NCBI RefSeq assembly: GCF_964204865.1
Contig: NC_135254.1
Span: forward strand, 16,001,001-16,065,000
Origin: Styela clava
Lineage: Eukaryota > Chordata > Ascidiacea > Stolidobranchia > Styelidae
Length of the DNA: 64,000 bases
Reading direction: 5' to 3'
The translations under genes were made by a program, and so were the position numbers. The notes beneath the pieces were generated by a model, which did no database searches, was not told the origin of the DNA, and saw nothing but the letters and a program-made list of their open reading frames with translations. Each line of letters begins with the position of its first letter. Position 1 is the first letter of the stretch. Below, in pieces: positions 47,640-60,946 of this stretch.

Positions 47640-50600
47640 CTAAGCTCAAATCTGTCCTGAAACTTAGAAAATGTACTGCATAGCAATTCAACGCATATAT
47701 ATATATATGTGTGTGTGTGCTACGGCTGAAGTAGCTCGTCAGAAATTGCTCTCAATACATACACAAAGAGTGTAACAACAGCAACAATATCCTACCTCAA
47801 CGGTAGTGTTGCGACCATGTCAGCATACGAGTAGTCTTCACTTCAATTCGGCCATTGATCAAATTAGTTCACGTGGTCCATATTACGAGATTCATATTGA
47901 CGGTGAATTGCAATACTTATAAGTCAGCAACTAAATCATAATGTTGACATTTTTTGAATTGTAGAAATAGCGCTAGAACAGTTAGAATCGATCTTTTTTT
48001 TATTTATGTCGGCAATATTAATTTGTCCGACGCTTCATTTTTGTCCTACTAGTGCAATTTACCTTTCCAGAGGATTGCACTGATTATTATTGCTATATTA
48101 GTTGGATTTCACGAGATAAGCTCAATATTAGAACTCAATCACCATATGATTTGATGTTTTGTTGAATCCTCGCTAAGTCTAACCTTCTGAACTCAGATTC
48201 CTGTTTAGATTAAGTGAATAAGATATATTTACACAAGATTTGGGTACTCTGGGGTATTTACCTTCAATAAATTTTTCACTGAATATAGAAACATTATTGC
48301 AAAGCATTAGTGTATGGTTAGGCTTACCATACGTCCCGCTTTAGGCAGGACAGTCCCGCTTTTCAGCGTTTTGTCCCGCCGTCCCGATAAGTCAGCCAAA
48401 AGTCCCGCTTTTCCAGCATAAGACACAAACACATCTCGTTACGGTTGTTTCTTTGTAGCGCAGCGCTAGCCTACTTACTGAAGGTGAATGCGTTCGTTTC
48501 CCGCTGATTCTCATTGATGGCAGACGTATCGCATGTAAAACCAATACTAATTAGTCTAAATTCGAATTATTTGTACCGGTATCGTAAACGTCAATCAACG
48601 GTACGTTACAAAATCACAGCTAAGGGGTCGTTGTCTTTCGAGGCGTCCCGATTTGAAGTCACAAAAATATGGTAACCCTATGTAGAGTAGACTGTAGAGT
48701 CAGGTCTTTATATATATATGCGTCTTGGTCACACGATGTACAGCATATTTTCAGAATGGTTCGAACAAACAAATATTGCCATCCGGGTGGGAGTTTTTCC
48801 TTTCGGTTTGGCTTCAGAAATATACCAATTATCGTGGTTATTTTCACGTATTTGCGTTCTGGCTTCATTTTATTGAGTTGAAGTGTGATTTGCGACTTTC
48901 GCAGCTGGTAGTAGCTAGTTATTTAAGCCCAATCAGGTACAATTTTAGCCGAATGTGAACAAAGAATATCAGCTTATGATAAGGAAAATGTTTATGTAAA
49001 AACGGAGTATATTATATATTAATAATGATTTTCCCTATTCACACTAATATACTTTGATATACATGATTCCTTATATATGCTTTTTTACCGATGAATTCAC
49101 TCGTGGTAACGCCGAACCTAAACGATCGAATATCATTACCATATTCGTGTTATTGAAATTCTGGCAGGAATAAGCGCATAAATAATATCACTTACTGAGC
49201 GAGTATTACCAAAGGTATTTGAAATCATATTTCAATTTAGATTCTATGAGAGTTCTTACGGTATATATATACATATATATATAAATTTCTAGCAAGTTTA
49301 TGTGGACGCCACTTTATTTCACGATTATATGATTACAAACTGTAGTTTATTAGATTCCAGATCAGAATGATAACGACAGAAATTACTTCAGTTTCGAATT
49401 TTTATTTGTCACATTTCTATGACATAGTTTCCATGTAATCGGATATTAGTCAACTTCGAGAAAGTTTCCCGGGCAAATACTCAGTAACCACTGGCGTTGC
49501 GAGGGTATTGTGACATCACATTTCCGGGCACCATTGCGTTTTATTACAGCTTCGATCTTTTCAGATTGTTGTTAGAAAAAATGTATTATAAAATATAGTT
49601 GCCTAATACCTTTTATGACGTCATGCTGCAATTTACGAAAATATAAGAATATTTCACAGTGGGTTAGCCCGTTGTGTAAAATACAAAATATGACATCATA
49701 TCATGACGTCACCGATTTTATAATTTTCATATGATGCCATCTCAGCTTATGCCACTGGTGCTAGAAGTGATATGATGATCATCTCAATGCGCGGATTGGT
49801 GACGTAAAAGTATATAAATTGCGGTATATATTTTGTCTTTTCATTTTCTATACCTTGACACACGGCAATTTAAAGCTAATTTTTTCGTAGTCCATGTCTT
49901 TGCAAGTTAGAAATTTGAGACAGTTTCATTCACCTCTGGTTAAGTTGCCTCGAATTTAATAAAAATACCATAGCAAATACGAATAAACATCTGGATGTTT
50001 GTTGCGACACAAATATAGTATTTGATAAATATACTTGTTCTTTCTTTATAAACGTTGCATATATGCACCTAATGAATACTTCTCTTTAGTAAATTTAATA
50101 TATTTAGAATTCATTTCTAATTTGAATTCCATTTTCGAGAATGGAGTCTATGGGAGAAATGCTCACGTTAAGAGTTATATTGGCTTAGCATAAGCATATT
50201 AGAATCAAAAAGGAAGTCTCTACAACTTTCAATGAGAGAATTATATATGGATTGAATAGATTTAACCTTATTCAACGCTGCCTCGTCCTGTGGCTACAAT
50301 AAATTGGACCTTGCTCAAAATATACACGGAAGTATACAAAATGCTCCCACTACATTTAATTACCAAAAATACGAATACCCGGGTGGCAGAGTGTGTATTG
50401 CCTATTTACATCTGTGTATCATAAAATTGCTTGCATTTGTTTTCTTTTGTGTGTAAAGTTCATGAACCGATGAATAATCGCTCATCTTTATCGTCATATC
50501 CAGACTTCGTGCAACTTTTATTCATTTCCTCGTTTTAACGCTCGTAAGTATTGAGATCATTCATGAATTCATTACAGAACAGTAGTGAAATTTGTTCCGG

Positions 50601-51615
50601 TCTCATTTGATAAACGGTTGAAGTGCTTGTCGTCGTAATAAGTGTAACATGCTATACAAACGATGGATGCCACATTATCATCCACGGTTAAGTCTGTTTT
50701 GTGGAATAATGGTTGCATGGATATCGAGATTTAGGACAAGTCACTCAATGACTATACCTATATCACACTTTAGTGTTGACTAGGAAGCGTCGTGCTGTGC
50801 GTACATGTAGACCAATACAAATTCGTTTTGGGCGTACGTACAGTACGCACAGGCGCCGCGTAGCCTCAATACAAACACTTAACATAGCACAGACCTAGAA
50901 AGGGAATATGAAGCAACGAAAGCCTTAAAATTGAATAGGTCTATAAATTTAACAGGCGTATGTCAATAAGAGCGATTGTGGTTTATCAAAGACAGTAGAA
51001 TGCAAAGGGTCAGGGGTATGTAATTGGATTGTTAGACTTTCTGCCAAGAAAACTTACTGCAAAAAATCATCTCTAAAGGAGTGTTTGTGGAATTGGTAGA
51101 AATTTTCATTCTGGTACTTGCATGAAATGCACGATCGATTGATTCACAGCAAATTCAAGACATGGTGAATCTAACTTAACATTATGCAGAATATAGACAG
51201 CAATCTACGAAACCACCAGTGATGTTAACTAAAACGAATATTTGGTTACGGTTACTTTGCAATAATTTGAGCATCGAGTAAATTGTATACTTTTATTGTT
51301 AAATGTGCGGAGCGTTCAGATTAAAATTCTGAAAAATGATACTTCTATAAACATGAGCTAGCGTGAAACAAGTCAATGGCATATCGTCCCATCTTAATAT
51401 ACTGATATTATTGTATTTCAAAAGATTGGATTCAGTTTTATTTATTTACTTCGAATTTCAGTTAGATAGTTTTAGTTAAAACCAATTGAGTATTCTTTTT
51501 AGGATATAAAATGGTATATTTACATTTGATGAAAATAAGCTGATCGGTCGAGCAGTAAATGGGGTTCTCATTCCGAGGAAAATTTTACAGAAAACAAATA
51601 CACAAATTTTGCGGC
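47640..51615. other. Gene-poor stretch with one MITE
   Basis: Long AT-rich tract with TA and TG microsatellites (around 47695-47720 and 49261-49285). The only recognised item is the MITE at 48319-48680. It may be intron of the minus-strand gene ending at 47113. Confidence 0.4.
48319..48680. mobile_element. MITE with TTACCATACGTCCCGC terminus
   Basis: The left end AGGCTTACCATACGTCCCGC and right end ATATGGTAACCCT are imperfect inverted repeats. The interior has several GTCCCG repeats. No coding capacity; small frames on either strand here are chance. Confidence 0.65.
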
Positions 51616-52061
51616 TTACAAGAATAGGTTACCGGTTTCAGTGCAGGACATGACCATGCGTCCTCTGACCACATAGCGAATTGAAGATTCTTGTGATTGC
51701 AACGTCATCGCTTGCGTAATAGATTCATTTTTGCTCTCAATCACTACTGTGTGGAGATTGTTTGTTTGATAGATATTAGTAAAACAAAAACATTCTTGTT
51801 GCTTGTCTATCTGTAGGCATCTAGATTCACAGGTGTTTTCGCCCCACGAGTCGTTATAGGTAATTGTAGAAGTGAAAATATAAAAATTAATGTCGGTGTG
51901 ACTGATTTTCATTATCAAGATTCGCCAAGAAGTTAACGAAAAAGTTAAAGTTCTTCTAATAACTCCTTCCCAGTGTTCCAGTACGTTGAAATACGCTGAA
52001 AAACGATCTTCTTCATCAATCGACGGTTCTCGCACTTTGCTTGCCTGCTGATGGGGTGTGA
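51616..52061 (-). CDS. Orphan open frame, possible exon
   Basis: A frame of about 148 codons follows a good acceptor (CACACCCCATCAG) at 52062 and runs to a TAA at 51616; a phase-1 donor (ACCG|GTAACC) lies near 51630. It includes a cysteine cluster in WGENTCESRCLQIDKQQECF that looks extracellular, and potential N-glycosylation sites. No family recognised. Length is unusual for chance in such AT-rich DNA, but there is no second line of support. Confidence 0.35.
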
Positions 52062-52901
52062 AATAGATATCACATACGCAAAACAAATAAGTAAATAAAG
52101 ACTGAGGTTGGTAGCAGTGTTGTGTACTTGCGATAATTAACAACTAGAATATAAACTATCACATGCAGTAAATACTTTTGATATGGTCTAGTTTTCATTC
52201 AAGCAATTAAAATGTGACCCAAGTCTAATAACTTGGTATTTTCTGAGTTCCAGCGAAAATTGTTTATGTTTTTAAATACAAATCAGTCGTTCAAATATTT
52301 AGAATAATTTGAGGTGTGGGTTTACGGGTATTATGTTTAAATCACAAGATTGAAGAAATGTTAGTTTAAGGTAATTATACTATAGTACTATATCACGGAT
52401 AGAGAGATATGCATTTGAAGAAAAATAGAGTAGAAAGAGTATTCGCAGTAATTCCGGCTTAGATCGATCGAGTTTTGGTGAAACAGTTTCGGCTACTAAT
52501 TAATTATAATAATTAAGTGGTAATATTTTATGTATGGACCATGTGAAGAAAAGTATTTTTTTACATTTGTCTTATATTTTTCGTTTTCCATTCTATGTTA
52601 TTACTGTGCGCTATGCAAAATAATACCCTTGACCGGCCACATATATTTCGTAAGTTGGATTCGAAGTATGTCACATATTATGCAACTGGGATTGAACTCG
52701 AAATGAACTTGGATTGAGAAATTAGCCACATCAGAAAAGAAACAAGTTTCGTCTTTATGTACGTGATCCAAGCCTGTACGAGCATCAATTCTTTCTGTTA
52801 GACATGTTCCTCACGCAACCTAAAATAGACTACTCGTTCAGGGCACGTTTTAAATATGAGCGGAAGTCAAAAAAGTTGGCAATGTTTCGACCTCATAATA
52901 G

Positions 52902-53123
52902 TTAGCACATTCTTAGTAAAATATAGTCAGTCAACATTTCTACTGCGGATTCTAGGCGAATTTCAGTGTTTAAAATTTTAGCAGATGGGGCGTAAATCGG
53001 AATAATCAGGTCATAATCATTGGTCATTGTAAAGGGAACTATACCTTTTTGAGCTATAAGGTTAGAAAGAGGTGGTGTGACGTAATCTGTATCAGCGGAA
53101 GTAATAAAGGGAATCATAAACAT
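52902..53123 (-). CDS. Orphan open frame, possible exon
   Basis: About 73 codons from an ATG at 53123, with an amino-acid mix that looks coding (a PFITSADTDYVTPPLSNLIA segment). No recognised domain, no clear splice acceptor upstream, stop at 52902. It could be an upstream exon of the frame at 51616-52061 or chance. Confidence 0.25.
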   Translation of the reverse strand: MFMIPFITSADTDYVTPPLSNLIAQKGIVPFTMTNDYDLIIPIYAPSAKILNTEIRLESAVEMLTDYILLRMC

Positions 53124-56100
53124 ATATTCGCGTAAAGATTTAATTTAAAATATCGTGTGTTTCCCTTTCGGTGGTGAACATTCTGAGAATGAATGATGGA
53201 ACTAGAAATGAAATATAATTTTATATTGAGCCGATTATAACATTTTTTGATAAATTGTTTTCAAGTCTCTATAAAATATATCCGGACACTTTTTCTCTTT
53301 GAGTTCAAATATATCGTGATTCAAATTTGTGATTTATTGAAAGACATCATTGTAATGTAGAATGAATCAGGTGTATGGTGAAATTTCCTGTCATAAATGA
53401 CATCAAAAATAGGTTGCTATTTGGTATACATGATCAGATGCTTTGGCAAGTATGCGCCATGTATGCCTTATATGATCTTCGTATCATTAATTCAGTCTAC
53501 TACATTATATTAGTGTTATCCTACCGGACGTGATCTCATCTCTGTCAGTGTTTCATATTTCATCACAACTAAGCATAGTCACACTCACGGATGGACGTGA
53601 CATAATCATATAGTAATAAACAATCTAACATGGATGATATGTAACTGAATACGATTTCTTGCTTACAGCAAGGCACATCGTGTCGATGGTGCAATTCCCA
53701 TAAAAGAAATCGGAAATTTTATTCTATTCAATATTTTGTTGTGAACATTCCCCCCTAACAAAGTAACGGGGACTCAATATATATATCAGTGCCTTAAATA
53801 CGTGTCAGCTACACAAAAAGTGTTGGAAAGCACAGCGCTACGTAACGAACGAAGCCTTCTTGTGAGTAAATACGAAATTGACCACCGACATTCAGGTGGT
53901 TGCTATGATGCTATTAAATAGACGGCGAGCCGAATCAAATATTTGCGTTATTTATAGGCCAAGAATTTTCGAAATTTGAATTTTAGTAGGTATAATGCAC
54001 CATTTTTGAATTGATATAATAATCGATTTTTTTTTTTGAATTTATGTTATATTTATATATATATATATACTCTCATATCTGCTATAAATAGTGTATTGTA
54101 CTGGTATTCCTTTTATCGTTTGGTATAACACAAAATAGGGTTGGAATGTGATCTAATAATGTTGTGAATTTTGTTAAGAACCGTCTAAAATTTAATTCTA
54201 CAAGTAAATATTTATGTCTTTCACATTTGTAAGTATTTAAATCATGGTTGAAGCTCGTCTAAATGTAAATTTGCTGTGGCAGCTGAAAATAAAGAAAAAT
54301 TATAAGTGGGAATCAATGTAATATACCTAAAGATCTCAGCGATGATCAGTTGGAAAAGGCAATCTTAGCATAATTTTCAGAAGCTAGCAAGATCAAAATA
54401 ATTTGTTCCAGTTTGGAAAATAAACTCAGGAAATCGGTTGTTGAATATAAGACAGTGTTTCAATAGATCTATTTGAAATATTAAGATTTATTTTATTAGT
54501 GGCATCAGATTGTTTTAGATTTTTTTTAGATTGTATAAATGTAAAAATTGCGGTGTTTTTTTGTTTAAAATTTTAATTAAAAAATACCATGGTATTCTTT
54601 TTGAATATAATTTCAGGAAATAATGAAACTTAGTTCAGTTAACCAGGGAAAATTTTTCTATAAAAAACCTCGTCGACAGTGGACCTTTATTAAACAGTGA
54701 TTTAAACATCGATCAAATATTTCCGAGACTGAAACATAAAATACATGTTTGGCAAAACTGAATTATGAATCTTTCTATGTCTAGTGTCTTTTGTAATAAT
54801 CAATTGAATAATTTGAATTATATAAACGTATTGATACATGGTACAGATAATCAAATTTTAAGCCGTCTGTAGATTTTTTTCAAAAGTTATCATGGGCTAG
54901 ACGTGAGCATTACAAAACGTGTGACTACCAGGTGGGTTTTCCTTGGGCCTAGCACTAAATTGTATAATATAGGCGTTTTTGAAGTACTCGGCAAATCTTT
55001 GGTAAACGCCTAAGAAACGGTCGTTGTCGGTTTTATATCACCATGTTGAAATATGGAACAGACTAGAATGCAAAGTACTTTAATGTCATTTAGGTCATTA
55101 TACTTATGATTATATTTTATTATTTAATTTCCACGTGTGGAAAAAACTGCAGTTGAGGTTATGGATCGAATAGGTTTTTTATATTAATGGAATAGCAAAA
55201 CCGACAAGACACCCTAGCAGTAGACGTGATGTAATAGATCGAATGACCTTTTAATATTTATACCAATTGGGGATAATTAGTCAGTCCAATCATTGGATGG
55301 ACTATGACCATGTTACCAGTTACCAGTCTGGTTACCATGCAGTTCAGGTTTGGAAAAAACTAACCAGTTCGATAGCGATTCATTTCTTAAACTGTGGATA
55401 CACATTTATTGTTTGTAGATTTTCATCCGATTTCTGAAGAATCATTCTTTTAGTTAGCTGTACAATTACTGTCGCACAGATATAAAATTTTGATCACAAA
55501 ACCAATTACATATTTTGTAATTAAAACGGCATTGTCCACACGTTTTTCTTTTTTCTCAACTATGAAGCGAAAGTTCTTGACTTTTTATTTTTTATTTTTT
55601 TGTTCGACAGAAAGAATGTCAAAACTTTCAAGTTGAAAAATAGAATCAGAAAATGTTTGTAAGGCAGAAAAGATACTACATTCCATGATATTTATTATTG
55701 TAAACTTTGTGAAATTTGATCTTTATATTAATTTATGCTTTTAAGTTAAAAATATACAATAAATGATATTCTTTTTTGTAAATTTAGCTCCCTAATATTA
55801 TTTTTTATACGCTGTGAATCACGGTTCCCCTTTTTGGGGTACAAAAACACAGTAATTCATTAAAATCGAATCCTTATGTGGATTTTTACCGACCTGCTTG
55901 TCTTATGTTTCACATTAATTGTTTCATTATTACACAGAAGTAATAAGCATCTACTGCATAAATTTCAATGTAATTATTACGCACATATTAATATCTTAAA
56001 ACTGAAAAAGAAACGCATCTGACGCTTATGAAACTATCTCTAATGAACCCAATTTTAAAAGAAAAAAAAAACATACGTATACATCAGGATTTAAATTGCA

Positions 56101-56516
56101 GAAACAGGAATCTTTTTGAAGGTATGTTATGAATGGTATTTCAAAAGCGTCTACGTTATTATGATGTATATATAATGATGATGTTTTTATGATGTTTTGC
56201 ATGGCTGCAATTGGTGTTTCAAGTCATAGACAAATAAAACATCGTTTAGATCGGATACTGCCATAACGGACAAAACGTATAAATGAGGTCCAATTGATTG
56301 AAATATAATTGATCATGAATATGTATTTTGAATTAAATGTCTCGTAATTTAATTGATAACCAACGCTGAAAAACTCTCCAGATCAAGATACAAATATTTT
56401 GACTACTTGCTGTATCTGGTTTCAATATATGTTTTTGGCCAATCTATTTTTATATAAACGAAATTTTTATTTTGGTTCAGAAAATACTGACTTCATAATC
56501 ATCGTCAAATAAAAAA
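53124..56516. other. Gene-poor AT-rich stretch
   Basis: No frame above chance, no recognised repeat ends apart from simple TA tracts near 54052-54070. It separates the orphan frames from the 7TM receptor and presumably includes the receptor promoter near its right end; no specific element was identified. Confidence 0.5.
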
Positions 56517-59500
56517 ATGTCTCAACCGGCTAATGTTACTGTTGCTGCTCTGGACCTTCCGGGCACAGAATTAAATTCAGGTGATGGAATCAATGGAACA
56601 ACGAGTATGTAATAGGATTGAGGAGTTTTCAATGGTCGCCATTTTGTAGCCTGCTCAGTAGAGTTTAATTTGGGTGTTGTACGTTACACTGAATTGGACT
56701 CATGGGGATTTAAAATTGAGTTTATGATAAGTTTTACCGGAGCTTTAGTGAAATAATTTTGAGATCGTCCGGGTTCAGATTTAAAATGACAGAACCCATA
56801 AATATTTCAATTACATCTACAAAAATGAGGAACATTTGTTTAAAGCTTGAACTTCTGTTTGTGTATGATTGTACCCAAAAATTGCAGAAAATTAGGACGG
56901 TTTGCACAAACGTTATATTCTTTTTAGAATATGTTCTAACTGTTACAATTAGTTCCCTCCAATGTATATTCTGTATTTTCAGCGGCCAATATGGATTCTG
57001 AATCTTTATTGATTCGAAATATTGTATCATACGTGGGCGCTTCAGTTGCAATCGCTGGAATTTTACTGACGCTGCTGTCTTATATCGGATACAGGTACGT
57101 AATAATCACGCATGAATTTAATCATTGTTGTCTTTTAAAACTCATATTACATACAATTTTTTCAAACAATTATAAATAGACCTCACCGATGTCTTTTGGG
57201 CATTTTGTACATCATGTACGGGTGAGTTAGCCTTCACAGAATGGGGTTCACTCGCTTTTCCTTGCGAATTCTCCAGCTTTCAAAAATTTTAGTACATGCA
57301 CCCTGAAAATAACTAAGTACGTAGGATTTCACTCCATGTGATTGACACTACCGTCTTGAATATAACTATCCGGTTTAATGACATTTTTCGTGAAATTCTC
57401 CATATGATGTATTGATAACTGACATTTAGTGACCTATAATCGACGCCAAGTCATGCTGGCTAGTCAGATTATAAGAGACGGAAATGTATATAACGTAATT
57501 TACAAATATAAATGACCTTGGCTTTTAGCCGAATAAAGTTCAACTATAAACAAAAATTTCACGATTAAATCTTGTGATCAATAATTCGCTTTTTGTTTAT
57601 TATTTGAAATAAAAAGATCGTTAGGATTAGGGACAAGTACATTTCCGAGCTTACAACAAAAATAAGCGGGTGCCTGAAAGTACGTAATGCATGTGGATTG
57701 TGTATAATATGCATATCAATAACGCTCTCAAAATTTCTTCTTATATTTTGATATTGATGCAACTTGCAAGTCTCAAAATAGTAAATCTTGTGTTTTGTTA
57801 AATGGCCCGTATTAGGGGTTCCAGTGACCATTTGAAATAATACTGATCTTTTTCAGGAAATTCCACATAAAGAGGCCGCATATTATAATGGTGAATTTGT
57901 GCATCTGTCTCTTTTTATACTATCTCGCATATTTAATCAGTAACCACGAGCGACAGACAACAGGAGACTCCAGTAATGTTTGCTTATTTGGTAAGGAATA
58001 TTTTTTATATCTTTAAGCTCTATGAAATCCTACTGGATGATAAGTTTAACGTGCTGCAATGCAGTAAATATGGGAGGAATTCTCTCAAAGCTTGATACAT
58101 AAAAGACTAAATTTGCCATCCCACCGAGAGCGATAAAATTTAAATTTTACAATGTGTTTTTTCTTTTTACAGGAGCAATAGTTTGTCATTTCTCCGTTTT
58201 GGCTGCCTGGTTTTGGATATTAGTTTATTGGATGCTTATACTGGTAATGTTCAGAAGGCCGATGGGAGGACACATTAGTCATTTCTTCATCAAAGCATCC
58301 ATTCCTGCATATGGAATTTCACTCGGTATAGCAATTATATGCGCCGCTGTGGCCACCCAGCATGTTGGAGGCATCCATGGCGGAGAATATTATGGCCCAC
58401 AGTAAGTATTTGTTGTCGCCATGTTACCACTATGTCAGCCTTGTTACCATAACTAGAAGTATCGGCAAGTAAATTGGTCCATAAGGATAATCAAGATCTA
58501 ATTTTAAGCTACCACCATGAAGCGGTAAACGACTGCATTGATGTACAAAAATTCGGCAGATGGATTTGCAAAAATAGATACTGCTTATTAATAAATAATC
58601 TTTTTATTTTTATTTTCAGATGCTTTGTTCATAAGCTATATCAATGGGGCGGAACAATGGTTCCTGTTGGCATGACATTTATTGGGATGTTGATAATATT
58701 TGGCATGATATTACACGGTGTATTTTTTGCGAAGCAAAATGAAAGATTGCAAAATTCAAGTAGCCGAAGAAACGTCAAAATGCATTTTATAAGACTCACG
58801 GTCATAACAGTATTGCTTGCTATTGGTAATTTGAGATCTTGAATCTTGCATAAGATATCTGACATCGACATACGTTAATAAATTAAGGTTTTAGTAGTAT
58901 AATGAAGCGATAGAATGTAATCACATGCTATACTATCGACCCGAAAATTAATGTTGAGCTTTATTTCAGTCATCATCAGCTCCTGTTTTGACCAAAGAGA
59001 GCCAAGTGAAAAAGAACTGGGCGGTATCATAGTATTCAGTGCTGGCTCGTCAATTTTGGTGAGTTTCAACCGATTGAAATATATGCGCTATATAAACTTC
59101 TAAGCTAACTGAGTATATGAGTCTTTTAAACGCTTCCTTTCCATTCATGTCACGCAAAAGACTTGTCGTGCTATAAACTAAAGAATCATCACGTTTATCG
59201 ATTGATACCATAATTAACCCTTTAGTAAGCGTACGGTAGTCATTTTAATCTTGCAGCACATTTCGGCCAACATAAAAGCCTACCTGGAATGCAACTGTAA
59301 ACGTCATATGGTGAAATACTATGCGAACAACGAAACATTTATTTCTTATTTTAGGGATTGTCCTTGATGGTTTTATTCTGCCTGCACCACGAAGAAATTC
59401 GATCACATTGGGTATCAGTAATACGTGGAGATGATTCTCAAATAAGGAAACATTCGATAAATCGCAACAAGTACGAAGTTGGTGGTGATTTACCGTCGTC

Positions 59501-60946
59501 TAGAAAGTCGTCAACGATGATGGTGAGTTCACGCTTAAGGTTGGAACAGCAATTCGTTAATAGGAAGATGAAGAAAAGTAATTTTCAATGACGGTATACG
59601 GACCTTGTTTACGAGGAAATTGTGATCTAAATTGCATTATAGCCTACATGGCTTTTTTGTTTTGAAAATAATGTACGTATACTGTATATGTCGACAATGA
59701 CGCATGATACTGTATTTAAACCGTTTTGAGCTTTATTTAGGATTCAATCGACAACCTGGCAAATTCACACGGGCGTTTTTGCAATATTTCTTCTATTTTT
59801 CATTGTTTTGCCCCTTCGGTAGAAAGTGTTTCGTCCGTTTTCCATGCTTACACCTTTTTATTTTTTGTACTGGTTTTTGGCACATTTATCCCATTTTCAT
59901 CTAAAGTTATTCGAACACATTAAGTCTTCACGTAAATATTGCACTCGATTCGCAATATACATTTTGTGTAGCTTCCCGATGTCAACTGACAGCCCAATAT
60001 GCTCTCCACGAGGGGAGGTATTCAAATGACGATCGGAATCATATATATACCCATCGCTAAACCTAACTTTGTTGACATACCATTTAAGGCGGAAATTTTG
60101 GCTCCCTACGAGTACTTGAAATATGTACAATTCATACACAACATATGTCAAAACGAACCAACATGAAATATGGTCACAATATGCTTAATCATATGGTCTA
60201 CATTTAGGGAAATCATCCATCGGTTTACATCGAATCCTATGAGGACGAACGGAAATCATCAACCTACCGCATTGTTGCAAAAGAGGATACTGATATGAGT
60301 ACACTTGGTCTAATCCAAATTCCAGGAACACCTTCACCAGGAAGGAACCACGACTCCAATGCGGAAAAACATAATGATAGCGCTAAAGTGCGGCGCAAGA
60401 AGTCCGATGCTTCTTCAAAAACGCGGCATATAGTCTCAACCAACAACAACGAAACCCCGCCGACATCACCACGAAGTCCGGATGACAAAAGTAAGCATCG
60501 AGTAAAAGAATTCTTGGAGTCTGTGTTATCACATATGCCTACCTAGGCTGTATTTAATAATATATATAGGCCTATAATAATATGCTACTATAACAATTCT
60601 ATTTGAATACAAAATTTGTTGATTTGAGATCTGGGTATTGAGATTCAAGTATATTATTTCAGGTGGCACAGGGACAAAATCTCGTAAAAAGAAGAGTCGC
60701 AGTGTATCAACTCCCCCGGTTTCTCCGGTACAGAAAAGACCTAAATCTGCGAAACGCCAAATGACGTCAGACCACCTACCAACAGAAAACAAGCCAACAA
60801 GTCCTACAAATGGACCTCCAACAGAAGGAAAGCGCAAAAATTCTAAACGTGGAAATTCATCACACCGACTGTCAAAATCACGTTTTCTACGAAAAAGCGA
60901 AAGCACTTTAGATGAGGATACAGTCCAACTTACTGACTTCAAATAG
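56517..60946 (+). CDS. Adhesion/secretin-type seven-transmembrane receptor without GAIN domain
   Basis: Nine exons join in frame to 530 residues: 56517-56604, 56983-57094, 57857-57990, 58173-58401, 58620-58825, 58970-59058, 59355-59522, 60208-60490, 60663-60946 (TAG). A short N-terminus (about 40 residues, NVT and NGT glycosylation sites) is followed by helices at about 41-66, 73-95, 108-138, 149-172, 197-222, 240-262 and 273-297. Family B2 features: KRPHIIMVNLCICLFLYYL in helix 2, a Cys at the top of helix 3 (VCLFG), the AAWFWILVYWMLI segment of helix 3, and a second-loop Cys (YYGPQCF) to pair with it. The 230-residue cytoplasmic tail is rich in Ser, Pro, Arg and Lys, with SPGR, TPPTSPRSP and TPPVSPV sites that proline-directed kinases could use. 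The usual long ectodomain with GAIN/GPS is absent in this model. Ligand and coupling unknown. Confidence 0.82.

Noticed and set aside
60593..60610. ATTCTATTTGAATAC, resembling an ascidian trans-splicing leader
   Set aside because: It lies in an intron of the 7TM gene, differs at the end and has no GT donor after it, so it is most likely chance; my recall of the leader sequence also cannot be checked here.
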